Below are positions 16,196 to 25,000 of a DNA stretch of 64,000 nt, in pieces (position 1 is the first letter of the stretch; each line of letters opens with the position of its first letter). The notes beneath the pieces were generated by a model, which had not been told where the DNA came from, searched no databases, and worked only from the letters and a program-made list of their open reading frames with translations. Source of the stretch: Ruminococcus sp. UNK.MGS-30 (GTDB lineage: Bacteria > Bacillota > Clostridia > Oscillospirales > Ruminococcaceae); contig LBCK01000001.1 in the NCBI GenBank assembly GCA_000980705.1, positions 1-64,000 of the forward strand, in the 5' to 3' direction. The translations under genes were made by a program, and so were the position numbers.

Positions 16196-18046
16196 TCAAA
16201 CTGAAACTTCCGGCTGAAACGACTGAATCTCCTCCAGAAACATCTTCCCGTACTTCTGTGCCTTAATGACACCGACCCCGGAGACCTGGCGCATATCGCC
16301 CATGCTCCGGGGCCTTTTCCGGCACATATCCCGGAGCGTGGCATCGGAAAAGATAAAGTACGGCGGAATTCCCTCGTGTTTTGCCTGTGCCGACCGCACT
16401 TGCCGCAGCTTTTGGAACAGTTCGTTGTCTGCCGCAGACAGAGTGGGGTCTTTTGTTCCCACCGGCGCCGCCAGCTTTTCCCGGACAATGGGAACACGGC
16501 GCATCACCTTTTTCTGATCCCGGATGATCTCCACCGATCCGGCAGTCAGCGCCAGTTCCTGGTACTCCTGAAACGGGCGGAGCGCCAGATTTTCCTGCTG
16601 GAGCAGTTCATCGATCAGCCCCACCACTTCTTTCTGCGTCAGCTTTTCGATAATGCCGTAGGTGGACAGCCGATCCAGCCGCATCCGCAGCAGGCTTTCC
16701 TTTTTGCTGCCGATCAGCACATCGGCGGTCATGGTGCGGCTCAGATGATAACCGCCTTTCTGCGCCCGATAGACACAGGAGATGATCTTCTTTGCCGCCA
16801 TGGTGGCATCCTCTTCCCGGTAGTTGGTGAGACAGCAGGAACAGTTGCCGCAGCTCTCCGGTGCATGGTCACCGAAATACCGCAACATCCGATGCCGGAG
16901 ACAGGAGGTCGAAGTGGCATAAAATGTCATCTGTTTCAGCCGCTCCATTCCCTGGTTCAGCAGAAACTGCCGGGTCTCCTCATCGTCCACATCCATGGTC
17001 TCCCGGCTGCGTTTCAACAGGAACTCGTTTGTCCGCACATCTCTGCCGCTGTACAGCAGGATGCACTGCGCCGGTTCGCCGTCCCGTCCGGCACGGCCTG
17101 CCTCCTGGTAATAGCTTTCCAGATCCATGGGCATATTGTAGTGGATGACGAAAGAGACATTGGACTTGTCGATGCCCATGCCGAACGCATTGGTTGCAAC
17201 CATAATGGGCTTGCGGTCGTAGAGAAAATCGTCCTGGTTCTGCGCCCGTTCCACGTCCGAAAGTCCGGCGTGATAGCGTGTGGCATCGAATCCGGCATCA
17301 CAGAGAGATGCACAGACCTCTTCTACCGCCTTTCTGGTGGAGCAGTAGACAATGCCGCTTTTTCCGTCGTTTTCTTTCAGCAGGTGAAACAGTTCCGTCA
17401 TTTTGCTGTTGGGACGGCGTACTCCGAAAAACAGGTTTTTCCGGTCGAATCCGGTATGTATGGTCTCCGGGTCACGGAGCTTCAGAATGCGTGCAATATC
17501 CGCCTCGACCTGCTTGGTTGCCGTCGCCGTAAACGCCGTGCAGACCGGACGCACCAGCAGCTGTTCCATAAACACCGGAATGTCCAGATAGCTCTGCCGG
17601 AAATCCTGTCCCCACTGGGAGACGCAGTGCGCCTCATCCACAGCGATCATGCTGATCTGCACCCGCTGCGCCAGCCGGAGCAGACTCTCCGTCATCAGCC
17701 GTTCCGGTGCCACATAGAGAATGCGGCACTGTCCCTGCTGTAACATCTGCATGGAATGATAGAACTCCTCCTGGCTGATGCTGCTGTTGATGTACGCCGC
17801 CGGAATGCCCACCTGCCGGAGTGCCTCCACCTGGTCTTTCATCAGCGAGATCAGCGGCGAAATGACGATCGTCACGCCCGGCAGCAGCAGTGCCGAGATC
17901 TGATAGCACACAGATTTTCCTGCGCCTGTGGGCATGACCGCCAGCACATCCCTGCCGGAAAGAATGGCGTCGATCGCCTGTTTCTGTCCGGTGCGAAATG
18001 CCTTATGTCCGAAATATTGCTGTAACAGCGCCTCTGGCTGTATCAT
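16196..18046 (-). CDS. recQ: ATP-dependent DNA helicase RecQ
   Basis: A 616-residue RecQ-family 3'-5' helicase of DNA repair. It shows FRTGQKQAIDAILSGRD, the Walker A VMPTGAGKSVCYQ, the DEAH box VDEAHCVSQWGQDF, TATATKQVEADI, GRAGRDGEPAQC (motif VI), the RQC zinc cluster (C-x16-C-x2-C-x2-C, residues near 385-410) and a C-terminal HRDC domain (about 525-600). It overlaps the recN stop by four bases (ATGA) and ends the long minus-strand operon. Confidence 0.96.
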   Translation of the reverse strand: MIQPEALLQQYFGHKAFRTGQKQAIDAILSGRDVLAVMPTGAGKSVCYQISALLLPGVTIVISPLISLMKDQVEALRQVGIPAAYINSSISQEEFYHSMQMLQQGQCRILYVAPERLMTESLLRLAQRVQISMIAVDEAHCVSQWGQDFRQSYLDIPVFMEQLLVRPVCTAFTATATKQVEADIARILKLRDPETIHTGFDRKNLFFGVRRPNSKMTELFHLLKENDGKSGIVYCSTRKAVEEVCASLCDAGFDATRYHAGLSDVERAQNQDDFLYDRKPIMVATNAFGMGIDKSNVSFVIHYNMPMDLESYYQEAGRAGRDGEPAQCILLYSGRDVRTNEFLLKRSRETMDVDDEETRQFLLNQGMERLKQMTFYATSTSCLRHRMLRYFGDHAPESCGNCSCCLTNYREEDATMAAKKIISCVYRAQKGGYHLSRTMTADVLIGSKKESLLRMRLDRLSTYGIIEKLTQKEVVGLIDELLQQENLALRPFQEYQELALTAGSVEIIRDQKKVMRRVPIVREKLAAPVGTKDPTLSAADNELFQKLRQVRSAQAKHEGIPPYFIFSDATLRDMCRKRPRSMGDMRQVSGVGVIKAQKYGKMFLEEIQSFQPEVSV

Positions 18047-19746
18047 GTTTCCTGTCCGTCCTCTCTCTCCGGCAGCAAGTCATCCTGCCAGCGTCTCAAT
18101 TCTTCTCTTGCCGTCTCCAGCAGCAGCACACTGGGATTTTCGCCGCCCATGATCCGGGCAATTTCATGCACACGCCCTTCCGGTTCCAGCACCATAACAT
18201 GAGTCTCCGTTCTCGTCCCCTCGGTCTGCTTTTCGATCATCAGATGCTGGTCTGCCATAACGGCGATCTGGGACAAATGGGTCACGCAGAGCACCTGCCG
18301 CAGCTGTCCCACTTCCCGGAGTTTCATGCCGATCTTCTGCGCCGCCTTGCCGCTGACGCCGGTGTCGATCTCGTCGAAGATCAGCGTGGGGATGCTGTCC
18401 CGGTCGGCAATAACGCATTTCAGCGCCAGCATGATACGGGACAGTTCACCGCCGGATGCGATGCGTGCCAGAGGTCTCGGTTCTTCGCCCCGGTTCGCCG
18501 AAATGAGAAATTCCAGGCTGTCCATGCCGTGAATGGTCAGTTTTCCCGTGGTATGCTTTGCCGTCAGCACCACGTTCGGCATATTTAGAAATTCCAGCTG
18601 TTCGGTCACTTCTGCCGTAAAGCGCTGCAGTGTCTCCGAGCGGTATTCTGACAGTGCCTTCGCCTGGACGGAGACCTTTTCCAAAAGTTCCGCCTTCTGC
18701 TCCCGGAGCGCAGTGATCTCTGCGGCAGCGCCCTGCATCTGTTCCAGTTCCTCTTCCGCACGGTTGCGGCGCTCCACCAGTTCGTCTCCGGTACACTGAT
18801 ACTCCCGGCTGAGCCGCCGGATCTCCAGCAGCCGTTTCTGCACCATGGCATAGCGCTGGGGATCCAGTTCCATGTCGTCCCGGAACCGGCGGCATTCTGA
18901 CGCAATGTCCGCCAGTTCAATGCCGGCTGCGGAAAGACGCTCTCCCAGCACAGAAAACTCCGTCCGCAGATCAGCGAACGGAGACAATTCCTCTGCTGCC
19001 GCCTCGGTCAGCAGCACCGCAGAGCCGTCGGCATCCTCGCCGTCAATGGCATCTGCCGCCGCCTGCAGTGCCGCCGCAATACTTTCGGCGTGCTGCAAAA
19101 GGTTCATCTCTTCTTCCAGGGCATCCTCTTCGCCCAGTTCCAGCCCCAGCTCGTCCACCTCGGCAACCAGTGCTTTCAGCTGATGCCGGCGGTGCGCCTT
19201 ATCCTGTTCAAGCTTTACCAGCTGGTTCAGCCGCTTGGCTACCTGCTGCAGCTGGCGAAATGTCTCCTGGTACTCCTGCAATAGAGTATCGTCTCCGCCG
19301 AAGGAATCCAGAATTTGCAGATGACATTCCGGCGCAAGCAGCACCTGGTTGTCATGCTGTCCATGGATGTTGATAAGAGCATCGCCGATCTCCCGGAGAA
19401 CGGAAACCGTTGTGGTATGTCCGTTGACCCGTGCGGCGCTTCCGCCGTCTGCAGCGATCTCACGGGTCAGCAGCAGTTCATCGTCCACATGGGAAATGGA
19501 AAGCGCATCCAGTCTCGCACAGACCAGCGGATCCAGGTGGGTGAAAAGCGCCGTCACCACTGCCTTTTTGCAGCCGGTGCGCACAATATCCCGTGTGACA
19601 CGCTGCCCCAGCACCGCATGGATGCCGTGCAGCAGAATGGACTTTCCGGCGCCGGTCTCACCGGTAAACACGTTGAGCCGGGGTGAAAACGGGATGCGTG
19701 CATGGGCGATCACCGCCAGATTTTCGATTTCCAGTTCAGCCAGCAT
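18043..19746 (-). CDS. recN: DNA repair protein RecN
   Basis: A 567-residue SMC-like ATPase of double-strand break repair. N-terminal MLAELEIENLAVIAHARIPF is followed by the Walker A VFTGETGAGKSILL. The middle is a long coiled coil (about 155-360), and the C-terminal half has IASGGELSRIMLALK (signature) and PTLIFDEIDTGVSGKAA (Walker B). It shares one base with the argR stop (TAATG), so translation is coupled. argR-recN order is typical of Firmicutes. Confidence 0.96.
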   Translation of the reverse strand: MLAELEIENLAVIAHARIPFSPRLNVFTGETGAGKSILLHGIHAVLGQRVTRDIVRTGCKKAVVTALFTHLDPLVCARLDALSISHVDDELLLTREIAADGGSAARVNGHTTTVSVLREIGDALINIHGQHDNQVLLAPECHLQILDSFGGDDTLLQEYQETFRQLQQVAKRLNQLVKLEQDKAHRRHQLKALVAEVDELGLELGEEDALEEEMNLLQHAESIAAALQAAADAIDGEDADGSAVLLTEAAAEELSPFADLRTEFSVLGERLSAAGIELADIASECRRFRDDMELDPQRYAMVQKRLLEIRRLSREYQCTGDELVERRNRAEEELEQMQGAAAEITALREQKAELLEKVSVQAKALSEYRSETLQRFTAEVTEQLEFLNMPNVVLTAKHTTGKLTIHGMDSLEFLISANRGEEPRPLARIASGGELSRIMLALKCVIADRDSIPTLIFDEIDTGVSGKAAQKIGMKLREVGQLRQVLCVTHLSQIAVMADQHLMIEKQTEGTRTETHVMVLEPEGRVHEIARIMGGENPSVLLLETAREELRRWQDDLLPEREDGQET

Positions 19747-20204
19747 TAGAATCCTCCTGTTTCCATCAGTCTCGCAAAGCTGCCGGCAAATTCCTTTGCC
19801 TGCGTTTCTGTGCGCAGCAGTACGAAAATGGTATCATCTCCGGCGATCGTTCCCACCACATCTTCCCGGTGCATGGCATCCAGTGCCGCAGCCACCGCCT
19901 GTGCTGTGCCTGTCCGGCAGTGGATCACAGAAACGTTTCCGGCATAATCCGTCCGCAGTGCAGCATTCTGCAAAATGCCGCCGTTGACTTCCTGCCGCAC
20001 CGGTGCAATATAGCAGGCTCTGCCGCCGCTGCGCCGCTCCTTGGTCAGTTTCAGCTCCCGGATGTCTCTGGAAAGCGTCGCCTGGGTCACCGCAAAGCCC
20101 TGTTCCGCCATCCGCTCCCGCAGCACCTCCTGGGTCGGGATATCCTCCGCAGCGATCAGCGCCAAAATGGTGTCCTGCCGTTTCTTTTTCATCGTTCTGC
20201 TCAC
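19746..20204 (-). CDS. argR: Arginine repressor ArgR
   Basis: A 152-residue ArgR/AhrC-type regulator. The N-terminal winged helix contains TQATLSRDIRELKLTK; the C-terminal hexamerisation and arginine-binding domain contains VGTIAGDDTIFVLLRT. Translation probably begins at GTG 20204, overlapping the nadK stop; an in-frame ATG lies four codons later but is badly spaced from the GGAAGG. No arginine biosynthesis genes are in the window, so it acts on distant targets. Confidence 0.93.
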   Translation of the reverse strand: MSRTMKKKRQDTILALIAAEDIPTQEVLRERMAEQGFAVTQATLSRDIRELKLTKERRSGGRACYIAPVRQEVNGGILQNAALRTDYAGNVSVIHCRTGTAQAVAAALDAMHREDVVGTIAGDDTIFVLLRTETQAKEFAGSFARLMETGGF

Positions 20205-21073
20205 GACCTTCCTGATTTCAGTGACTGCATCAGCTTTCTGCTGAGGGAATCAAAAAATGTATTTCCGCTGAGATCCAGAATCTCCAGCGACTGGTTAGAG
20301 CCGGAGATCTCCATGACTCTGCCCTCCGGAAAAGGCTCCGGCTTTTCCCCGTCTGCGCAGAAATACGCATCGTATTCCTCCCGGACACGGAGACTGACCT
20401 GCAGGTCGTTGTGGGGCGAAAACAAGATAGGTCTCGCCGACAGCGAGTGGGGACAGATCAGATTCATCTCAATGCAGGAAAACTCCGGCTCAATGATTGG
20501 ACCGCCTGCGGAAAGGGCATAGGCGGTAGAACCGGTAGGCGTACTGAAAATCACGCCGTCTGCCCGGTATTCGCCCAGCACCACATTGTTCCGGGACACA
20601 GTAAACTCAATGACACGGGAAAAATTCCGGGAAATGACAATGTCGTTGAGCGCCGTCAGTTCCCGGAGACAAGTCCCTGTTTTGTCCAGCACCTTGCCTC
20701 GGAGCAGCATCCGCTTGGACACCCGGTAGTCTCCGGTCTGCAGCCGTGCGATCTCGCCGATCTGATCCGGCTCCATGGATGCCAGAAAGCCCAGCCGCCC
20801 GGTGTTGATGCCCAGCAGCTTGGCGCTTGTTCCCACCACATGACGGGCGCAGTGCAGGATCGTGCCGTCACCACCGATGGCAACTGCCACATCCGCATCC
20901 TGTATCGCCTCCAGAAAAGGCGCATAGCACACGAAATCCATATCTTTCAGCAGACCCAGACAGCGTGGGTCTGCCCAGACCTCCATACCGTTCCGATGGA
21001 GTGCCAGGCAGACCTTTCTCGCCACTTCCGGGGCATTGCCCTTTTGCAGATGGTGAAACAACACGACCTTCAT
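20201..21073 (-). CDS. nadK: NAD kinase
   Basis: A 290-residue PpnK-type enzyme that phosphorylates NAD to NADP. It has the GGDGT motif (VAIGGDGTILHCARHV), NTGRLGFLASMEPDQI, ADGVIFSTPTGSTAYALSAG and a C-terminal beta domain. ATG 21073 overlaps the tlyA stop (ATGA); residues readable upstream of it belong to the tlyA frame region and have no NadK similarity. Confidence 0.95.
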   Translation of the reverse strand: MKVVLFHHLQKGNAPEVARKVCLALHRNGMEVWADPRCLGLLKDMDFVCYAPFLEAIQDADVAVAIGGDGTILHCARHVVGTSAKLLGINTGRLGFLASMEPDQIGEIARLQTGDYRVSKRMLLRGKVLDKTGTCLRELTALNDIVISRNFSRVIEFTVSRNNVVLGEYRADGVIFSTPTGSTAYALSAGGPIIEPEFSCIEMNLICPHSLSARPILFSPHNDLQVSLRVREEYDAYFCADGEKPEPFPEGRVMEISGSNQSLEILDLSGNTFFDSLSRKLMQSLKSGRS

Positions 21074-21876
21074 TTCGTCTTCTCCTTTTTCGCCTGTGTA
21101 AACGCCTGCTGCACCACAGCCGCAGCGTCCGGCACATATGCCGTTTCGCCGCCTTTCTGCACTGCCGCCAGATATTCCACGTTGCCGGAACCACCCCGGA
21201 TGGGTGACGGACACAGCAGCTGCACCGTCAGTCCCAGCGCAGACAGCAGCGTCAGAATATTCCCCAGTACCTGTACATGGACACGCTGCGACTGCACCAG
21301 TCCGTTTTTGCCGATGTTTTCCCTGCCTGCCTCAAACTGGGGCTTGATAAGAATTGCTCCGGCAGCATCCGGTTTCAGCAGCGGCAGCACATAGGGCAGT
21401 ACATGGTGCAGCGAAATAAACGACACATCTACTGAAAAAAAGTCTGCCGGCTGTTCCAGCTGTTCCGGTGCAATGCTGCGGACATCTGTGCCTTCCCAGT
21501 TCACCACACGGGAATCCTCCCGGAGCGACTGCACCAGCTGTCCGTGTCCCACGTCAATGGCGTAAACCTTTGCTGCGCCACGCTGTAACATACAGTCCGT
21601 AAAGCCGCCGGTAGATGCGCCGATATCCAGACAGACCAGTCCGTCCAGAGAACGCTTTGTCTGTTCCAATGCATATTCCAGTTTCAGACCGCCACGTCCC
21701 ACAAAAGGAATATCACTGCCCTCCATGGTGATCTGATCGGTCTCCTCCACAGCAAATGCCGGCTTGGTGCAGACCTTTCCATTCACAGAGATCTGTCCGT
21801 TCTGAATCAGCGTTTTTGCACGCTGGCGGCTGGGAACCAGTCCCTGCTGCACCATTGCCGCATCAAGTCTCGCCAT
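21070..21876 (-). CDS. tlyA: TlyA-family rRNA methyltransferase
   Basis: A 268-residue protein with an N-terminal S4 RNA-binding domain (ARLDAAMVQQGLVPSRQRAK, then GQISVNGKV) and an FtsJ-like methyltransferase fold (CLDIGASTGGFTDCMLQRGA as SAM site; KPQFEAGRENIGKNGLV). It likely methylates the ribose of rRNA. ATG 21876 has GGAGG upstream and overlaps the dxs 3' end by 14 bases, so codons further upstream are rejected. Confidence 0.94.
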   Translation of the reverse strand: MARLDAAMVQQGLVPSRQRAKTLIQNGQISVNGKVCTKPAFAVEETDQITMEGSDIPFVGRGGLKLEYALEQTKRSLDGLVCLDIGASTGGFTDCMLQRGAAKVYAIDVGHGQLVQSLREDSRVVNWEGTDVRSIAPEQLEQPADFFSVDVSFISLHHVLPYVLPLLKPDAAGAILIKPQFEAGRENIGKNGLVQSQRVHVQVLGNILTLLSALGLTVQLLCPSPIRGGSGNVEYLAAVQKGGETAYVPDAAAVVQQAFTQAKKEKTK

Positions 21877-23761
21877 GCTCTGCCTCCTGCCGGATATCCC
21901 GGTAAATGGCGTACTCTGAAAGCCCCATGGTCTCCATCTGGGAATCCGTAGATGCCTGGAGCAGATACTGTTTCGGTGCGACCCGGCGGTATGTACCTTG
22001 GAATCCACGTTCCAGCAGCAGATCGCCGAACAGCTGGGAAATGCCGCCGTAATAATACGCCTCTTCCAGGAATACCACGTGGCGATAAGACATGGCAATG
22101 TCCACCACACCATCCGCCAGCGGAAAGATACGGGTCAGTTTCAGCAGGTCACAGTGAAGCTCCCGCTCTGCACAGCGCTTTGCCGCACGGTACAGATTAT
22201 CATATACTCTGCCGTAGGAAATATACAGGATATCGGTCTTTTTCCCGGAAACATGGGTATACTCCGTGTTCAGGGCGCTCTTGTCAAACACGCTCTTGTC
22301 ATTTCCTCTGGGATAGCGCACGCACGCCAGTCCCTTGTCCCGGTACAGCGCCCGGCGCAGACAGAGACGCAGTTCGTCATAACAAGCCGGCGCATAGATC
22401 ACAGCGCCCGGCACTGTGCTGAGGAACGACACGTCATACAGCCCGTGATGGGTCTCACCATCCTCGCCCACAACACCGGCACGGTCGATGCCCAGCACTA
22501 CATGGAGTCCGCCGATGGCAACATCGTGCATCAGCTGGTCATAGGCACGCTGCAAAAAGGAAGAGTACACCGCAAATACAGGAAGTTCTCCCATGGATGC
22601 CAGCCCGGCGGAAAATGTCACGGCGTGCTGTTCGGCAATGCCCACGTCATAGTACCGGTTCGGGAACTTTCGTGCAAAATGATGCAGTCCCGTGCCGTGT
22701 TCCATAGCGGCAGTCACTGCACAGATACGGGAGTCCTCCTCTGCCAGGCGCACCAGTTCCTTGCCGAACACATCGGAATAGGAATCCGTCCCGGAGACCT
22801 CCGGGTTGCCGGTTTCAATATCGAACTTGGAAATGCCGTGGTATTCGCCGGGATTTTCCTCCGCCGGCGCATAGCCCTTTCCCTTTACCGTATGCACATG
22901 GAGAAATACCGGGCGGTGATATTCCTTCGCCGCCAGCAGTGCCTCTTCCAGGTCGCCCAGGTTATGCCCATCCACTGGTCCCAGGTATACAAACCCGAAA
23001 TCCTCAAAGATGGTGGCAGACTGGAGCAACACATCCCGGACAACGCTCTTGGAATTCTTGATGACCTTCGCCACAGACGGACCGATCACAGCCGTGCGGT
23101 TCAGACGGCGCTCCACCGCCTTTTTGGTGCGGACATAGCCCTCACTGCTCCGCATGGAAGAGAGATATCTCGCCAGCGCTCCCACGTTTTTGGAGATGGA
23201 CATTTCGTTGTCGTTCAGAATCACGATCAGATTGTTTCCCGACTTGCCGGCATTGTTCAGTCCCTCATAGGACAGACCGCCGGTCATGGCGCCGTCACCG
23301 ACTACTGCAACGGCAAAATGCTCTCTGTCTCCGTGCTGACGCATTCCTTCCGCAATGCCGCAGGCAACAGAGATCGCCGTGCTGCTGTGACCGCTGATAA
23401 AGCTATCGTGTTCCGATTCGTTTGGTTTCGGAAAGCCGGAGATGCCGTTTTCCTGCCGCAGGGTAGAAAACTGCTCCAGCCGTCCGGTCAATATTTTATG
23501 GGTATAACACTGGTGTCCCACGTCCCAGACAAATTTGTCCTGGGGCGAGGAAAATACACGGTGCATCGCCACCGTCAGTTCCACGGAACCGAGGTTGGAG
23601 GCGAGATGCCCGCCGGTTTTCGAGACGGTCTCCACCAGGAGACTTCGAATCTCCTCACAGAGCGACTCACACTGTTCCAGCGAAAGCCCTTTCAGATCCT
23701 TGGGAGAATGCAGCCGTTCCAACAGCGGCGCATCTTCCTTCGGCAATTGATTATGCTCCAT
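21863..23761 (-). CDS. dxs: 1-deoxy-D-xylulose-5-phosphate synthase
   Basis: A 632-residue thiamine-diphosphate enzyme starting the MEP isoprenoid pathway from pyruvate and glyceraldehyde 3-phosphate. Seen are HLASNLGSVELTVAMH, DVGHQCYTHKILTGR, VVGDGAMTGGLSYEGLNN with NDNEMSIS (ThDP site), DVGIAEQHAVTFSAGLA, and GIDRAGVVGEDGETHHG. Full length. It neighbours ispA, the next prenyl-chain enzyme, which makes a small isoprenoid module in the operon. Its ribosome binding site is weak. Confidence 0.96.
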   Translation of the reverse strand: MEHNQLPKEDAPLLERLHSPKDLKGLSLEQCESLCEEIRSLLVETVSKTGGHLASNLGSVELTVAMHRVFSSPQDKFVWDVGHQCYTHKILTGRLEQFSTLRQENGISGFPKPNESEHDSFISGHSSTAISVACGIAEGMRQHGDREHFAVAVVGDGAMTGGLSYEGLNNAGKSGNNLIVILNDNEMSISKNVGALARYLSSMRSSEGYVRTKKAVERRLNRTAVIGPSVAKVIKNSKSVVRDVLLQSATIFEDFGFVYLGPVDGHNLGDLEEALLAAKEYHRPVFLHVHTVKGKGYAPAEENPGEYHGISKFDIETGNPEVSGTDSYSDVFGKELVRLAEEDSRICAVTAAMEHGTGLHHFARKFPNRYYDVGIAEQHAVTFSAGLASMGELPVFAVYSSFLQRAYDQLMHDVAIGGLHVVLGIDRAGVVGEDGETHHGLYDVSFLSTVPGAVIYAPACYDELRLCLRRALYRDKGLACVRYPRGNDKSVFDKSALNTEYTHVSGKKTDILYISYGRVYDNLYRAAKRCAERELHCDLLKLTRIFPLADGVVDIAMSYRHVVFLEEAYYYGGISQLFGDLLLERGFQGTYRRVAPKQYLLQASTDSQMETMGLSEYAIYRDIRQEAEHGET

Positions 23762-23831
23762 TTCTTCATTGTCTGCGAGTCTCCTGTCACAGCCAAAATC
23801 CGTGACATTCCCGCAGACTTCACTCCTTTAT

Positions 23832-24725
23832 TTATTTTTCACGCCGCAGCAGCTCCTGCGTCAGTGCCATCAGGAACTCGTGTTCCGGGAACTGCGCCAG
23901 AATCTGCTCGGCCTCTTCTGTCAGAGCCGCAGCACGTCTCTGCGCCTCTTCCAGTCCCAGCAGCGTTACAAATGTTGTTTTTCCCTCTTCGGCATCACTG
24001 CCCACCGGCTTGCCCAGCACCTCAGATGTACTGGTCACATCCAGGATATCATCCACGATCTGGAACGCCAGCCCCAGCTTTGCGCCATACTGGTCTGCCA
24101 GTATGATCTGCTCTTTGGACGCAAATCCGGCAGTGCAGCCCAGGCGGCAGGCGGCACGGATCAGTGCGCCGGTCTTTGCCGCACACATCGCCTCCTGCTC
24201 TTCCAGGGTCACGTCGCTGCGCTTTTCGTTTGCCATATCCATGATCTGTCCGCCCACCATTCCGGCGGCGCCGGTCGCCTCGGTCAGAATGTGCAGCAGC
24301 TCCACTTTCATTTCCGGTTCCAGGATCGGGTCATCCACGATCACACGAAACGCCTCGGTCAGCAGGGCATCCCCTGCCTGCAAAGCCACCGCATGGCCGA
24401 ACGCCTTGTGGCAGGACGGCTTTCCACGGCGGTAATCGTCGTTGTCCATCTCCGGCAGGTCGTCATGGATGAGCGAAAAGGTATGCACCATTTCCAGCGC
24501 ACACGCCGCCGCCATCGCCTGTTCCTTTGTGCCGCCAAAAATCCGGCAGAATTCCAGCACCAGCACCGGACGAATCCGCTTGCCGCCTGCCTCCAGAGAA
24601 TACCGCATGGCATCTACTACCTGCGCCTGGCGCTTTGTCTCCGGCGTCACCTGTACATAGCGGAGCAGCTGTGTCTCCACCTCTGCCGCCAACTGTTCCA
24701 AATGGGCTTTATCCTTCGCTTCCAT
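23832..24725 (-). CDS. ispA: Polyprenyl (farnesyl/geranyl) diphosphate synthase
   Basis: A 297-residue trans-isoprenyl diphosphate synthase. The first aspartate-rich motif is HTFSLIHDDLPEMDNDDYRRG, the second FQIVDDILDVTS, with GGKRIRP near residue 50. It condenses IPP with allylic diphosphates to make farnesyl diphosphate. ATG 24725 is supported by AGGAGG six bases upstream and overlaps the end of xseB by 17 bases, as in many Firmicutes. Confidence 0.95.
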   Translation of the reverse strand: MEAKDKAHLEQLAAEVETQLLRYVQVTPETKRQAQVVDAMRYSLEAGGKRIRPVLVLEFCRIFGGTKEQAMAAACALEMVHTFSLIHDDLPEMDNDDYRRGKPSCHKAFGHAVALQAGDALLTEAFRVIVDDPILEPEMKVELLHILTEATGAAGMVGGQIMDMANEKRSDVTLEEQEAMCAAKTGALIRAACRLGCTAGFASKEQIILADQYGAKLGLAFQIVDDILDVTSTSEVLGKPVGSDAEEGKTTFVTLLGLEEAQRRAAALTEEAEQILAQFPEHEFLMALTQELLRREK

Positions 24726-24921
24726 CTGTTTCCTCCTGTTCTGCCGCCGGCACATTCTGTTTGGAGATCTGCAGCTTTGCCGTTTGCAGTTCCTCCTGGC
24801 AGGATGCCGCCAGTTCCATGCCCTTGCTGTAGAGCTGTACCGCCTCTTCCAGAGGCAGGTTGCCCTGCTCCAATTTCTGCGTCAGTTCCCGCAGCGCTTT
24901 CATGTGTGTCTCAAATGCCAT
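24709..24921 (-). CDS. xseB: Exodeoxyribonuclease VII small subunit
   Basis: A 70-residue XseB protein: FETHMKALRELTQKLEQGNL, PLEEAVQLYSKGMELAASCQ. It partners XseA. Of two in-frame ATGs, 24921 is better spaced from AAGGAG. Unusually for the pair, about 80 bases including a palindromic repeat separate it from xseA. Confidence 0.94.
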   Translation of the reverse strand: MAFETHMKALRELTQKLEQGNLPLEEAVQLYSKGMELAASCQEELQTAKLQISKQNVPAAEQEETDGSEG

Positions 24922-24965
24922 GTGCATCCTCTCCTTTCCCGAAATTCGCCTATGATATTTCGATA

Positions 24966-24994
24966 CAGCACCGCACAAGCTTTGTGCTTTGCTG
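24966..24994. repeat. Short palindrome related to the MITE-like element ends
   Basis: CAGCACCGCACAA then GC then TTTGTGCTTTGCTG makes a near-perfect 29-base palindrome. Its arms match the 18-bp ends of the element at 4962-5133 (ACCGCACAAAGC / GCTTTGTGCGGT), as if both ends were joined with the middle lost. It sits between xseA and xseB. Confidence 0.6.
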
Positions 24995-25000
24995 TTCTGT

